Assembly (NCBI RefSeq): GCF_033958435.1
Contig: NC_134138.1
Span: forward strand, 180,962,798-181,026,797
DNA length: 64,000 nucleotides
Reading direction: 5' to 3'
Source of the DNA: Carettochelys insculpta
Lineage: Eukaryota > Chordata > Testudines > Carettochelyidae
The translations under genes and the position numbers were made by a program. Positions 50,731 to 61,849 of this stretch are shown piece after piece (the first letter of the stretch is position 1; every line of letters begins with the position of its first letter). The notes under the pieces are model-generated. The model saw nothing but the letters and a program-made list of their open reading frames with translations, had not been told where the DNA came from and did not search any database.

Positions 50731-52332
50731 GTGATGATCAGCAGATTTGCTATATGCTACCCCCTCCTTCCCAGAAATATACAAAAGCCCCTCAATCCGT
50801 TTACATAGTTACCCCAGAAGTCTGCAACTTTGGGAAGGGTCTGATGGAGTAAAGCTAGAAATCAGTCACCGTTTTCTGTGTCAGCAGAACTCCAAAGGAC
50901 ATTCGAGAATAGATTCCAGAAAGTAGCATGGTGAGCAAGGCCATCACCTAGGCTTTCCTGGGATCTGTGGGATTTGCTGCACCCCTCCCATGTGCCACCC
51001 ACCATTTTGGCCAACCCATAGGGATTGGACCAGGGACTTCAAAGTTGCTACAGTTTGATCTTATGAGCCTCTGGATGGAGGGTCTCTGTGGGTCAGGCCA
51101 GATATACTCCCCTGTATGGTTACACAAACACTTCCTCTTTAAGCAAACCATCAAATACAACCTTGGGAGAGTCTCCTTATTGAGTTTTTGGGTTATTTCT
51201 CCTACCACCATCATGGGATTTTGCAGCAGACAGGAATATTTGGACCAATAACAATACTTGTTATCCTCACAGAAAAGTGTGGCTTTCCCACAATGTATCT
51301 CCCCTCTTCCAAAGCAGGAGTTTTCTAACGGTCACAGGGGACTTGTTAAAGCATCCATACCAAAAATCGCTGCTGTGCAAACATTGTAAACTAGACAATG
51401 CAACAGCATTGCCACATGGTCCAAGAGCATTAAATTCTAGAAAACGCTAGATATGGAGCCAGACAATTTCAATAGTTGCAGTAGAGGAAGCTCAGAGCTT
51501 CCCCACCAATCAAAAAAAACTATGGAAGAATTCTACTCTGGAAGAATCTCAGAAAAGATTGCCAGTTCCGTCATTAACCAGGAGCTCGTAAGATCCTTGG
51601 AAAGTCAGGGCAATGGACAGAAGCAGGAAAGCTAATAAAGGATGGAGCTGCATTATATTTTTCACTCACAGTCAGTGGGGCTTGAAAAAAGGCAATGTAC
51701 ATCCTCATGCCCCTCCAGTATCCAGGCCACTCCTCCAAACTCTACCTTGAACTGTCTCCATCCACCTCTCCAGTGTGGACTTCTCCTACAATATGAGGAA
51801 TCACTGCCAGGTTTGGCAGGAGAATGAAGGTTGGAGACAGATGAACCACTGGTTTTGTGTGTGTATAAGGGCCCTTCTGTGGGTAAGCAGCATGAGAGGT
51901 CCCAACATGAGTACGCTTCAGAATCATCTTGTTTCCTTCTGAGGTAACCCACATTAGCCTTCAGTCTCTGCTTTACAAGGTAAGTTGTGAGTTAGTTCCC
52001 TGTAAAGGTGTATTTAAAAGTGATTGTATTGATTTTTTTTAAATGGTTGCATTGAAATTTAGTCTTTATTGCTCACCATGCTAAAAATTTAAAAGATTTG
52101 TATTTTATTTAGTAAGTTACTTACTGAGCCATTGTCCCACCAGGTTGTGTTTTCTAAACTATGTTGAAGATATGAGCTTTGTAAGCTGTTTTTGAAGGGG
52201 GCTAGATTTTGGCCCTTCCTTTAAGTGTTGAAGAGAGGCCAGAGGAGGAATAGACTGGGGTAAAGAGGTTAACATTTCTGAATAGTGCCTTAAGGGAGTT
52301 AGGTACCTGTAGCAGCCTCCATGGAACTGGAG
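50731..52332. other. Spacer without recognised features
   Basis: No gene, SINE or LINE end is recognised; composition is ordinary. Open frames at 50948-51251 and 51662-51954 look random. Confidence 0.55.
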
Positions 52333-53103
52333 CAGGGGGTCTGCAACCAAAAGAGTGAAACGAGCCATTTTTTCAAATTCAGTCACAAAATCAATACGTC
52401 AAGAGCCACAATGTATGTGAATATGAGCCAGTCCTTAACAAATAACGTCAAACCATACTTTTTGTCACCCTCATTTTAAGTACAGCACATCCACAGTTGT
52501 ACCAGTTAGAAAGTTGTTACCCTCCTCCCCAGGCTTTACCTGCCTCAGCCCCCAAATATGCCCCTATCCCCAAGCTTTACCCCCGAATCCTGCAAAACCA
52601 TTCCCCCATCCTAAGGCTTAGCCCCTCTCAGCCCCAAACCTGTTCCCCATTTCTAGGCTTTACCCACCTCATCCCTCAGCTCTGAATCCACCCCTGTCAT
52701 CCCCAGGATTAACCTGCCTCCGCCAATTAGCCCCCTCCAGACATGTGCACTTCTGCTGCTCCTCCACAGCTGCCGCATCCCGCCTCCACTGCTCCTCCCC
52801 TTCGCCTTCTCAGCGGGGCTGTGCAGCTCCAGCAGGGGAATATTCAACCACAGCTCTCCTGTTCACTTCCCCCACCTACAGTGTGGACAGCTCCCTGCCC
52901 ACTCTTGCCACGCTGAAACAATGGAACTAAATTTAATTGGTTTAACAGCCAGATCCCGCCCCCTGCCCTGCTTGCCATTACATCAATTAAATTGAGTCCT
53001 GTTATTTCAGCTGCACAGGGCAGGGAGCCACAAGAGGTGTCAGTGTCAGCAGCACCCCAAACTGCCAGAGACTCCTTAGAGAGCTGCAGGTTGCTGACCC
53101 CTG
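52333..53103. mobile_element. hAT-type non-autonomous element with internal tandem repeats
   Basis: 771 bp. The left end is cagggggtctgcaaccaaaa; the right end, reverse-complemented, is caggggtcagcaacctgcag. The 8-bp flanks AACTGGAG (52325-52332) and AGCTGGAG (53104-53111) differ at one base. Bases about 52510-52735 are degenerate repeats of a 35-45 bp unit with ccccaggctttacc and cctcagccccc motifs. The right third (ggttgaata-like, ctccagcagggg) is unique to this family. Confidence 0.78.
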
Positions 53104-55057
53104 AGCTGGAGAGAGGAACAGCAACTGCAGGAGGAAGAGTTTGGTGAAGATACCAGCAAGTGATTTTTGCTAGGTTGAGCTGGGAAAGCTCTGGCCATCT
53201 GAACTATGCAGACAACGTAAGGGGCCAGTTTACAATTGAGGAGAGAGCATAACATGCTATGTTGTATGCCTATCAATTCTGCTTATGCCTACACAGTGTT
53301 CTGTACACAGCAGCAGTAAAAGAATTCTGATACCTCCTTCTTAGCCATTTCCATCACAAAAATCTATTCTCACTTTATTAACCTAGAGGAAGAGCTTCAA
53401 ACTGGCCTTGTGCCCTCCTGCCCCAGCCTCTTTCTGCCACTTAAAATTGCTATGAGGTGCAAAGAGGTTCTAAGGGCCCCACATCCAACCAGTGGAGAAT
53501 TCCTGGGCACAGGTACTGCAGAAGGCAACTGTCAGGTTGCCTCTCGAGGACATTTTCACAAGCCTTGGCATGCTGAGGGCAGCAAGGCACTGCCTGGGAG
53601 GTTCTGGTTAATGCTATGTCACCTTGGGCAACCCAGGGAGTCTCTTAAAATTTAGACATATCTCCCAGGCTGCCTAAATTGTGCTGAGGGCTTCTGCAGC
53701 CTTAGAGGACCTCGGGATTGGGAAGGCAGAAAGGAGGCTTAAACATGCCTTAGCCCTCTGATACTCACTAGGGTAAATATTGACAGACTTCTCTTCAGTT
53801 TCATCTTGATGGCCTTGTATTATTGCCTTTGCTGGCAATGGCATGTATTCAAGTACTCACATACATTGTCATTTGGCTCTGACCAGAGGGCAACCCAAAA
53901 ATCTCTGCACCTCTTCTGTACCATTTAAAACCTCAATCTCATGCTTAAATGAGACTTAAGTGGGGTACAAACCTTTGGCTGGATGTTTGCATCGGGTGAG
54001 TTGAACATCTAGTGACATTTGAGTTACAGCTATTTTAAAATTCCCTTCTGCAAAATAACTTTAAAAAGGTGTAAAGAGGAGGTTGTTCAGCTAATATCAA
54101 TTTAGAATATTTTATTTAAGAGCTAAGTGTCAAATTTTAAGTTACAGGATTAAATGCTGTGGTGTTTCCCCTGCATGAAAACCAGGAAATAAATATATTG
54201 GTTTGTTCCAAACTATCAACACTAGTCTTATTGTATGACATTAATCCCTGTGCAGAGGGCTCACTTGAGGGCTGGGCTTCCATTTAAACCCTCAAAACCG
54301 GTCACTCCCTTTCACCAAGCAATAGTGTTATTAATATGAATAGCGTATCACATCCTCAATTGGCGTAAATCAGGGCAGCTCTATTGGAGCCACATTGATT
54401 CATGCAGCAGCAGAGAAACTGGCTCATTATGTCAAATAGGCTGGCTTGCAGCATGTTTTTAAATTATTAATGTGACTTTCCCTAGAGATCCCTGATAGAG
54501 ACACTGTGTATTGCAAGAATGAATATTATGTAAAAAAACTTGAGTGCTTAGCCACAGACTGTGAGAAGTTAGTGTGAAATCAACACACAGAACTATTTCA
54601 TAATATGCTTCAGAAGAAACAGTGAGAATTATTTATGTGGTACAAACATTTTCCTTACAAATGTATATTACTCTCTACAATAAATATTTAAATGCCGGTT
54701 GGTCTTGAAAAGGAGTCCCAGCTGTGAGCTTGTGCCATGTAGGATGTTTGTACCTTGCCCCAAAGGTGAGATTATCAGACACCAGAGTGCAACATAAAAT
54801 GGACCTGGGACTACTGAATAAAAACCAAACCTTACAAGTTTCTTTTTTCACAAAGGCATGATTGCTGTGAAACCTTATACCAGTGTAGCAAAAGCACTAG
54901 TATATCTAGGACAGCATTTCTGTATGAAAAATCAGTACTTGTAGTAAAATGATATGATTTAAAAATACAGCCTCTTGAAAAAAATTCTCAAGATCAGTGA
55001 ACGCATTAATAGAACAATAATTAAGATAGAACAAAGGTCATTGTACTTCACTATTAG
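53104..55057. other. Spacer without recognised features
   Basis: No gene recognised. The open frame at 53410-53655 has no identifiable domain. The AT content is high from 54000 on. Confidence 0.5.
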
Positions 55058-55215
55058 GTCTAGCAAGCAGTTAAAATTAATTGTGATTAATTGTGCAATT
55101 AATCACACTAGCAAATTATAGAATACCATTTATTTAAATACTTTTGCATGTTTTTCTACATTTTTGAGAATATCTATTTCACTTACACCACACTATAAAG
55201 TACACAGTGCTCACT
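55058..55215. repeat. AT-rich dispersed element fragment with perfect short palindrome
   Basis: 11-bp arms at 55083-55093 (gtgattaattg) and 55096-55106 (caattaatcac) separated by TG. The following tagaataccatttatttaaat, then ttttgcatgtttttctacat, belongs to a family of repeats containing ATTAATC palindromes that I recognise from reptile genomes. Class uncertain, possibly hAT. Confidence 0.5.
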
Positions 55216-55379
55216 TTAAGTGCTGTGGATTGAAGTGTCTACGGAAGATTAAAATGTGCTGAATATAATTATGCTATTCGTATGCATGTATCATTTTTGT
55301 ATCTGAAGTTATGAGTATTGGCTCTATACCCTGTATTCCAAACATTTGCCCCTGGAAATTCTTCCTCACCAAGCACACA

Positions 55380-55620
55380 GGCAACCTGTATAAAACTCTT
55401 TGCCAGAGGAGGCTGTGAAGGCTAGGATTATAACAGGGTTTTAAAAAGAGCTAGATAAATTCATGGAGGTTAGGTCCATTAATGGCTATTAGCCAAGATG
55501 GCTAAGGAATGGTGTCCCCAGCCTCTGTTTGTCAGAAGCTGGAGATAGATGCCAGGCGAGAGATCATTACTTGCTCTTTTCACTCCCTCTGGGGCACCCT
55601 CCTAGGGGAAGGTTTTTTAA
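55380..55620 (+). mobile_element. CR1 LINE 3' fragment
   Basis: Characteristic order: ctagataaattcatggaggt, taggtccattaatggctatt, agccaagatggctaaggaat, ggtgtccccagcctctgttt, gtcagaagctgg and tcactccctctggggcacc. The copy stops before the usual terminal GATTCT repeats. Confidence 0.85.
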
Positions 55621-56182
55621 AAGCAGTCTCAAATGGGACCAGCTGGCCTTAATTGGTTTAGGGGAGCCTCTTCCCCTCGTGCTCCCCCTCTGCCTGATTG
55701 CCAGGGCTGTTCCTGCTTTTTGAAGCTGCTTTTCCCCTTGTGAGTTATTCTACTGGCCTCACCCTGTCACCATATACACACAAATGAGTTACAGTCTTGG
55801 GTTCCAAACAGTAATAGAAGTGTCTATAATAAGAAAAAACCCTCAAGTCTTTTAGGGGTAGCCCAGGTTAAACAAATGGTGAGCCCTTGCTTGTACATAG
55901 AAATCTCATCCTCCCAAAGTCCAAGCTGCGTAGCAAGAGTTTATTTCTGTCAGAGATTTTTTATTCCTTTAGCAAGAGAGTTCTGAATGCTGGGATGAGT
56001 TCATGCCCACTTTGTTTCTCCATTGCAGCAGGAGGAAGGGCATTAACAAACCCATTGCTCTTTGGTGTTCCACAATGGCTCATTTGGTTTCAGTAGGCTT
56101 TCTTGCTGGACAAAACCAAACACCTCTTCTTGGAAGCCAGCTTTTTACATATATTAATGCATCTTTCCTGTTCAGTCACTTA
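55621..56182. other. Spacer without recognised features
   Basis: Nothing recognised; short open frames at 55887-56096 and 56003-56305 show no known domain. Confidence 0.5.
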
Positions 56183-56785
56183 TGCTATATCTACACTAGC
56201 ACTCTTGTGTGTCCAGGATTTGAAAAAGCCACAGGCCTGAGCAACACAAATTTCACCAGCACAAGCACTGGTGTGGACACAGTTTCCACCTCTTTTCAGA
56301 GATAGTTTAATTATGCATATGGAAAATTTTCTTCTGTTGGCTGCATTTACACATACCCATGCACAAGAGTGCTAGTGTAGATATAGACAGTGCTCTGCCA
56401 GAAGATCCATGGAGGTTCTACACATAAATGGCACTCTTTGGAAAGAATGTGCCACCTCTTCTGGATTCCATACTCTGCTCCCAAACCACGAAGAGTGCCT
56501 TCTTCCAGAAGATTCATTCATAAGGATACATGGGTAGATGCTCCGCAGTCCCTTCTTCCAGAAGAGCATCCATGGCTGTATAGATGTGATCTTCCAGAAG
56601 AAGGGGAGGCTCTTTCGGAACATGTTTAACGTGTGAACGCAATCTTCCTGAAAACGATCCTATGGAAGACAGCTTCCAGAGGATCTTCTTCCAGGAGATC
56701 ATAAATGTGCAGATGCAGCCATAGAATGGCTATGTGGGAGACTTTGTAGAGGTGTAGCTGGATGAGCTGTAGTGTAGACATAACC
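56183..56785. mobile_element. Composite Harbinger-type MITE (603 bp) with nested palindrome
   Basis: The outer ends tgctatatctacac and, reverse-complemented, ggttatgtctacac carry TTA and TAA flanks. Inside, 56183 to about 56388 is itself bounded by agcactcttgtg and its inverse cacaagagtgct followed by gtagatatag. The remainder (56390-56785) contains many gaagatc/cttcc motifs in both orientations. It is either one element nested in another or a tandem fusion. Confidence 0.7.
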
Positions 56786-58367
56786 TAAGCTAGGTAGCAA
56801 CTTCTTTTCTAATAAAATGGGTTGCTGATGTTGCTGGAACCGAAGCAATGTGGGCCATGCTTTTGCTTTTTTTGTTTTGCTACAAAAAAAAGAAACAGAA
56901 ATGAGGTCTGTTGCAATACAAAATAAGAAAATAAAGTACTAGGGCAGTTAGTGGAATTTTCACCTCTCACTTTCCCTTGCAGGAAGAGAGAGAATGTTGG
57001 CATGGGAGAAAGTTCCTGTGGAGGGACCTCAGTCCTCATTATCATTGATCTTCAAGCAGTATCCACTGAGTCTTCCATCTCTAATTCAAGCAGTGCTGCA
57101 CTCATATCATTTCTCTCTGTGAGTGTAACAATCACTTTTCTGAATCATACAAAAGGCTTCCTCATCTTTTAGGGGAACTTTTAACACAGGAAAATCTAAA
57201 CAACGCGTGACAGCACCTTCTCCTTTTCTTATGGTGGCACTTTCTTCCAGTCTCTAGAACTAGCCATGTAGGGCCAGATCCTCAGCGGGTATAATTCAGC
57301 ACAGTTCCAGTAAACCATCCAAAATGTTTCTGTGTCAACTTCCTTGTGTTAGAGGGTTTCCATTACAAAGAAGAAACATTTTGTATGATTTGAAGGCCCA
57401 GCATAGGAGGTGATGACTAAATAGTGAGACAGATCCTCAGTGGAGCATCACCAGTTTACATATGAGGTTCTGGGAGTATCTAAATATCAAGAGCAGCCTA
57501 GAGAGATTGAGACCATGTAGTGGTAGGTCAAGTGATTTTTTAACTAGTTTTTCAAAACTGCAGCACCACTATTGAATACACAGACTTCTACATACAACAC
57601 AGTAGAAAACTACAAAAGCTATACAATTAAAAAATCCAACATTATCAGCTGAAATTTAGAAAAGAAATGTTTAAGTCCAACATCACATATGACTCATTTA
57701 ACACAGTACCCAGAGTGCGGTACTAAGATAGATCACCGCATATGTCTCATCAGAAGCAGAGCTGTTGCAACAAACGTTGCCTAGCACTATTATGTTCCCA
57801 AAATATTTCCCAGTAACCTGTTTACTTCTCCTTCTTGCAATTGCTATAATTTGCCACTGATATATTAAGGGAAATCGAAACTTTTGCCAGGCATATTAAA
57901 ACACCAGGAAAATGTGTGTAGCAGACTTGCATTAAGTGGCCATAATGAATACATGATGGCACCAACAACCAAAGAAAGACAGCCCATTGCTACTTCCACA
58001 CTATAAGCTCATGCATACCTGTGTCTCAATTTTTATTATAGATATTTCTGAGTTGAAAGGTTTGTATTACAGCTAGTCAGCAAAATAATAGTAGTAATAA
58101 TCCACAGAAAATTTAACTTTTTCAGAAAAATGTCAAACACAAAAATGTTCCTCAAACCACAAAAAAGTCCTCTTGTGATACAGCTCATGGGAGTTTCAGT
58201 TCAGGTGACTTTTGGCCCCATTCTTAATTGGTTAAGTTTCCTGGGTAGGCTACATTTCCAATAATTGGCACTATCCCTCCTCTTATGAAGCTCCCACCAC
58301 CACAGAACATCATGAGACTCCTTGGCTGAGGTAGATCTTGAAAATGTACTTATATATCAATAAACAG
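56786..58367. other. Spacer without recognised features
   Basis: AT-rich sequence with no gene or named repeat seen. An open frame at 56951-57172 is unremarkable. Confidence 0.5.
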
Positions 58368-58500
58368 ATTCATAGAATCATAGAACAATAGAGCTGGAAG
58401 AGACCTAAAACAGCCATCAAGTCCAGCCCCCTGCCCTAGGCAGGACCCAACCCATCAGATCAGCCCAGCCAGGGCTTTGACACCATTAAATAGAAACTTT
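58368..58500 (-). mobile_element. CR1 LINE 3' end, minus strand
   Basis: Starts with attcatagaatcatagaaca, the hallmark of an inverted CR1 3' terminus, followed by gctggaagagacct, ccatcaagtccagccccctg and agccagggctttgaca. No coding part remains. Confidence 0.9.
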
Positions 58501-59320
58501 TTGACAAGCCCTTGCCTGTATGTTCCCTTTGACAGTAAGAGAAGTTATGGCCTACTAATTTCCATTAGAGATGGGCATGAAGTGCCAAATTTGGATACAC
58601 ATTTCAATAATACAAAGTTCAGGTCAATCCCAACTAAAGAGATTATTTTTATTAAGTATTTTGTTCAGTCAGCCCTGTGTGGGCACAAAGAACATACATT
58701 GTCTGCATTGCCTGGGTCATGCGTGCAATCAGAAATGAGCTTTATCAGTTTCAACAATTCAGTTTTTAAAAAAATAAAAGCACCCCTTAATTTTTGAATG
58801 TTGCTTCTTTTATTTTTGTGAAAATGAGTTTTAGTGCTCAGATGGCTTCAAATCCTGCTACCAAGCACCTGAGTCATCCAGACTCCTTCAGTGGCATTGT
58901 AAAGTCCCTCTCTGGATATATTTCTCTTATTTTGATTTGTGATTGTAAACAACTGGGTTTTAAAAAAGAAAAAATTGTTGTGATTTTGTGCTGTTGGTAA
59001 CTGTGCTATGTTGGTAAGGTGACCTTAGTGGATTACAAAAACAGAGCTTTTAAGATGCTTATCTACCCTTATCACCCACAAATAAGTCTTTATTTTTCAG
59101 ACTTAGCACAAGGTTTTTTTCCTATATTTTTGGATTCCTAAGCAAGATACGTTTGAAATGTAGTTTTATATGTAACTATAGGCTACATGTATTCCACTGT
59201 ATGTTGCAACTAGATTGTTTAGTAGCTGACCCCAAAATCATGGGTATGGGTGTGCCTTGCATAAGCTGTTATTGAACATTGTTACCATCTGAAGAGTCAT
59301 GTTTGACCCCTGTAAAACTA
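58501..59320. other. Spacer without recognised features
   Basis: AT-rich, no gene recognised; the open frames 58477-58797 and 58794-59000 have no identifiable domain. Confidence 0.5.
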
Positions 59321-59570
59321 AACAAAGCCGCAGAAATGTAGCACTGTAAAGATTAACAAAATGATTTATTCATTGATGAGCTTTCCTGGGACAGACCCAC
59401 TTCTTCACATCAACTTTGTTTCCAGTAGAAATTGATCTGATGAAGTGGGTCTGTCCCACGAAAGCTCATCACTGAATAAATCATTTTGTTAGTCTTTAAA
59501 GTGCTACATTTCTGCTGCTTTGTTTTGTTGGACTACAGACTGACACAGCTACCACTCTGTTACTCTGTAA
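59321..59570 (+). repeat. Palindromic repeat with hammerhead-like core (Penelope-like termini?)
   Basis: The left arm (59321-59414) and right arm (59434-59526) are near-perfect reverse complements of about 93 bp, joined by a 19-nt loop. The right arm contains CTGATGA (59437-59443), an A, a GTGGG/CCCAC hairpin (59445-59459) and GAAA (59460-59463), the conserved layout of a hammerhead ribozyme. The tail (to about 59570) has ggactacagactgacacagc, a common end of this repeat in reptiles. Relation to Penelope retroelements, which carry hammerhead motifs in inverted or direct terminal repeats, is inference. Confidence 0.6.
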
Positions 59571-61519
59571 AACTAGTTAGTCTTTGTAGTCCGGTGCCCA
59601 GCAGACAGAAATGACCCAGGCAGGTCCAACAGAGAGACCAAGGATTTAATTGGGTCTGGAGATCAGTCTATCATTTTGCCTTTGGCCGTGTTCTCTTTAT
59701 ACTAAGGTTGAGAAGATTTTCAAGGGTAGTGTACCCCCAGGGACATTTGTACTGCTACTGCCTGAGTTGTAACTATAGATGAAGGATTTCAGGCTCCAGA
59801 GCTGCCAATCCAACACATATCATGAGCACCAAACCCTGTCTTCCCCAGCCTTGATCCTTAAGTCTGCCAATTATGTTCTCACCATTGGGTTTTGTTCAGA
59901 ACATTCTTTATCTATTAAAACTGGCCAGTCCATTTCCTTAACAAGGCAGTGTGTAGCCTGAAGGCTGCAATTTATCCTGCTTCCCGAATAGTTTAATTCA
60001 GCCCTTGTTACGTTTGTCAGAAATATCGATCTCTGGACAAGTTGCACTAATTAGAGCAAGAGCCTCAATGACTGCTATAGTTAAGGTGACATGACACTTA
60101 CCTGCTGGGTACAGTGGTTTTTCATAAATTTCTAAATTGTCCTCCTGGTGAACAGCCCTGAAACTAAGGCTGGTAATTCAGCATGGAACTAGGACTCTCT
60201 GAAGAGCAGTGTCTTCCTTTGTGCCAAAGGAAATTGAGTTTAAAGCTGATTTTTAAGCTTTTGCATCTAAATGTAAACCTTTGAAAATCATATACTGAGC
60301 AAATATGGTAGATTCTTTTACTGAGCTAATAAACTGTGTGCCTAAGGAAGAATCAGTATAGGATGCAAAGTTAGCTGGGTAGCAATGCCTGCCCTAGCTG
60401 ATTATTTAACAGTAGAGGCCTCAGGCTGAGGGGAGGGCATCACACCTTGAAAGCTGTGGAAGGGCTCCTGTTATTTCATAAGGTGTGCAGAGGCTTAGGG
60501 GAGCCCCAGTGTATGTTGCAAGCTGGGTTCTCTGCACACAGGTAACATTTTCTCTCAGAACAAATTGCTTTCCTTGCTGGATTCGGGCGGTGCGTGGGGA
60601 GCCCAGGCACATACACCAGAGGGAAGGCGGGAACGTCAGCCCAGCCCCCCCCGCCCCACACACAATCCAGAAGGAAGGGGGCAGCCCATCCCCCATTCCC
60701 CCACCCCACACTGTCTGCTCTCCGAACAGTGAAGTTCTGACATCCCCAGAGGATGTGTCACCCTGGCCCTAAACCCCTGAGACCTCAGGTCTCTGAGTTG
60801 CCTCAGGCAGTAGCTCTCACCAGCAATTGCCCTGAGCAAGGTTGCAGTTCCCTGTTTCCCCTCACCCTCCACCCTCAGTTTGCCTTTTTTAAGTTGCGCA
60901 AGGGGTGGTGATGCTGTGGTATTTCTGATAAGAAAATCAGACATTCGTGTGCTATAGGTAGGGCACTCAAATACCACAATGATTTGTGAGATAGGCAGGC
61001 TGTGAGCATGTGAAAATGAGTGTAGAAGACCTCTAATGCGAGCTGTACAGCTTCATCTTACAAAAGGCCAGGGTAGCAGGTGTGCATTCTCTGCATTCCC
61101 ATTTCCCACAGAAAGCATTTTACCTCCCGGACACAGACCACTTCCCAGGGCTCCCCTGGCAATAAAGTGGCTCCTTGTCTCCCTTCCTCTTGGCTGTTCT
61201 TGAATGACACACTTGAGCTTGGTATGACTTGGGAATTGAGCTAAAATATTATCATCACTCTGTGAGGACATGCTCATTATGTGTGTGAGGTTTCAAAACA
61301 GAGAGACTGCTAAAAGCTATTTTTTTCTGTTCAGGTGTCTGCTGTTGGTTGAGTAGCCTATACTGGCATTCATTTGCTAACGTTAGAAAACATTAGCGAG
61401 CATCTGCACACATTTTGTAGGTGTCAAAGCAGCAAACAGCATATACCTAGCAATCCTGTTACATGTGAACCATAAAGGTTGGGCCCATAATATCAACTCC
61501 TGCCTTGACGTGAAATGTA
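59571..61519. other. Spacer, including a C-rich patch
   Basis: Bases 60590-60720 are C-rich (ccccccccgccccacac) without a recognisable element. No gene or exon is seen elsewhere. Confidence 0.5.
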
Positions 61520-61849
61520 CTTGAGGATGAACCTCTGTAATCCAAAACTCTTTCATCCATCAAAATTTGTAATCTGGCATGATTTTAGTTATCCGGATGA
61601 CCACTTATCATGGGCGTGGCCATATTTCCTGTGGTCCCATAAAGTTTGTTTACAGCAACCAGTCCTGGCGCGCAATGTTCTGTGCTGTTATTTAGCTGTA
61701 ATTTACCCCTAAAAGTCTTCTAAGACCCCAGTAAGCAGTGTACATGTAGGTATTGCTGCTAGAGAATGTTGACCTCCCATGGTCCAGCAAATTCTCTTAT
61801 CCGGCACTGGTCAGGTCCCAAGGATGCCAGATGAAAGAGGTTCAACCTG
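61520..61849. mobile_element. TcMar-Tigger-like non-autonomous element with TA duplication
   Basis: The left end cttgaggatgaacctctgta and the right end, reverse-complemented, caggttgaacctctttcatc form an imperfect inverted repeat. TA flanks both sides (61518-61519 and 61850-61851). Interior tccagcaaattctcttatcc and ggcactggtcaggtcccaag match the element at 6722-7097 in opposite orientation. Confidence 0.72.

Noticed and set aside
46173..50735. A 5-bp (TGTGA) target duplication for the Harbinger
   Set aside because: It can be read, but setting the ends at the 14-nt terminus gives 3-bp duplications here and at four other copies, which fits the superfamily better; the extra matches are the first base of each terminus.
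60590..60720. CpG-island-like patch
   Set aside because: It is C-rich on one strand with few CpGs and no promoter motif.
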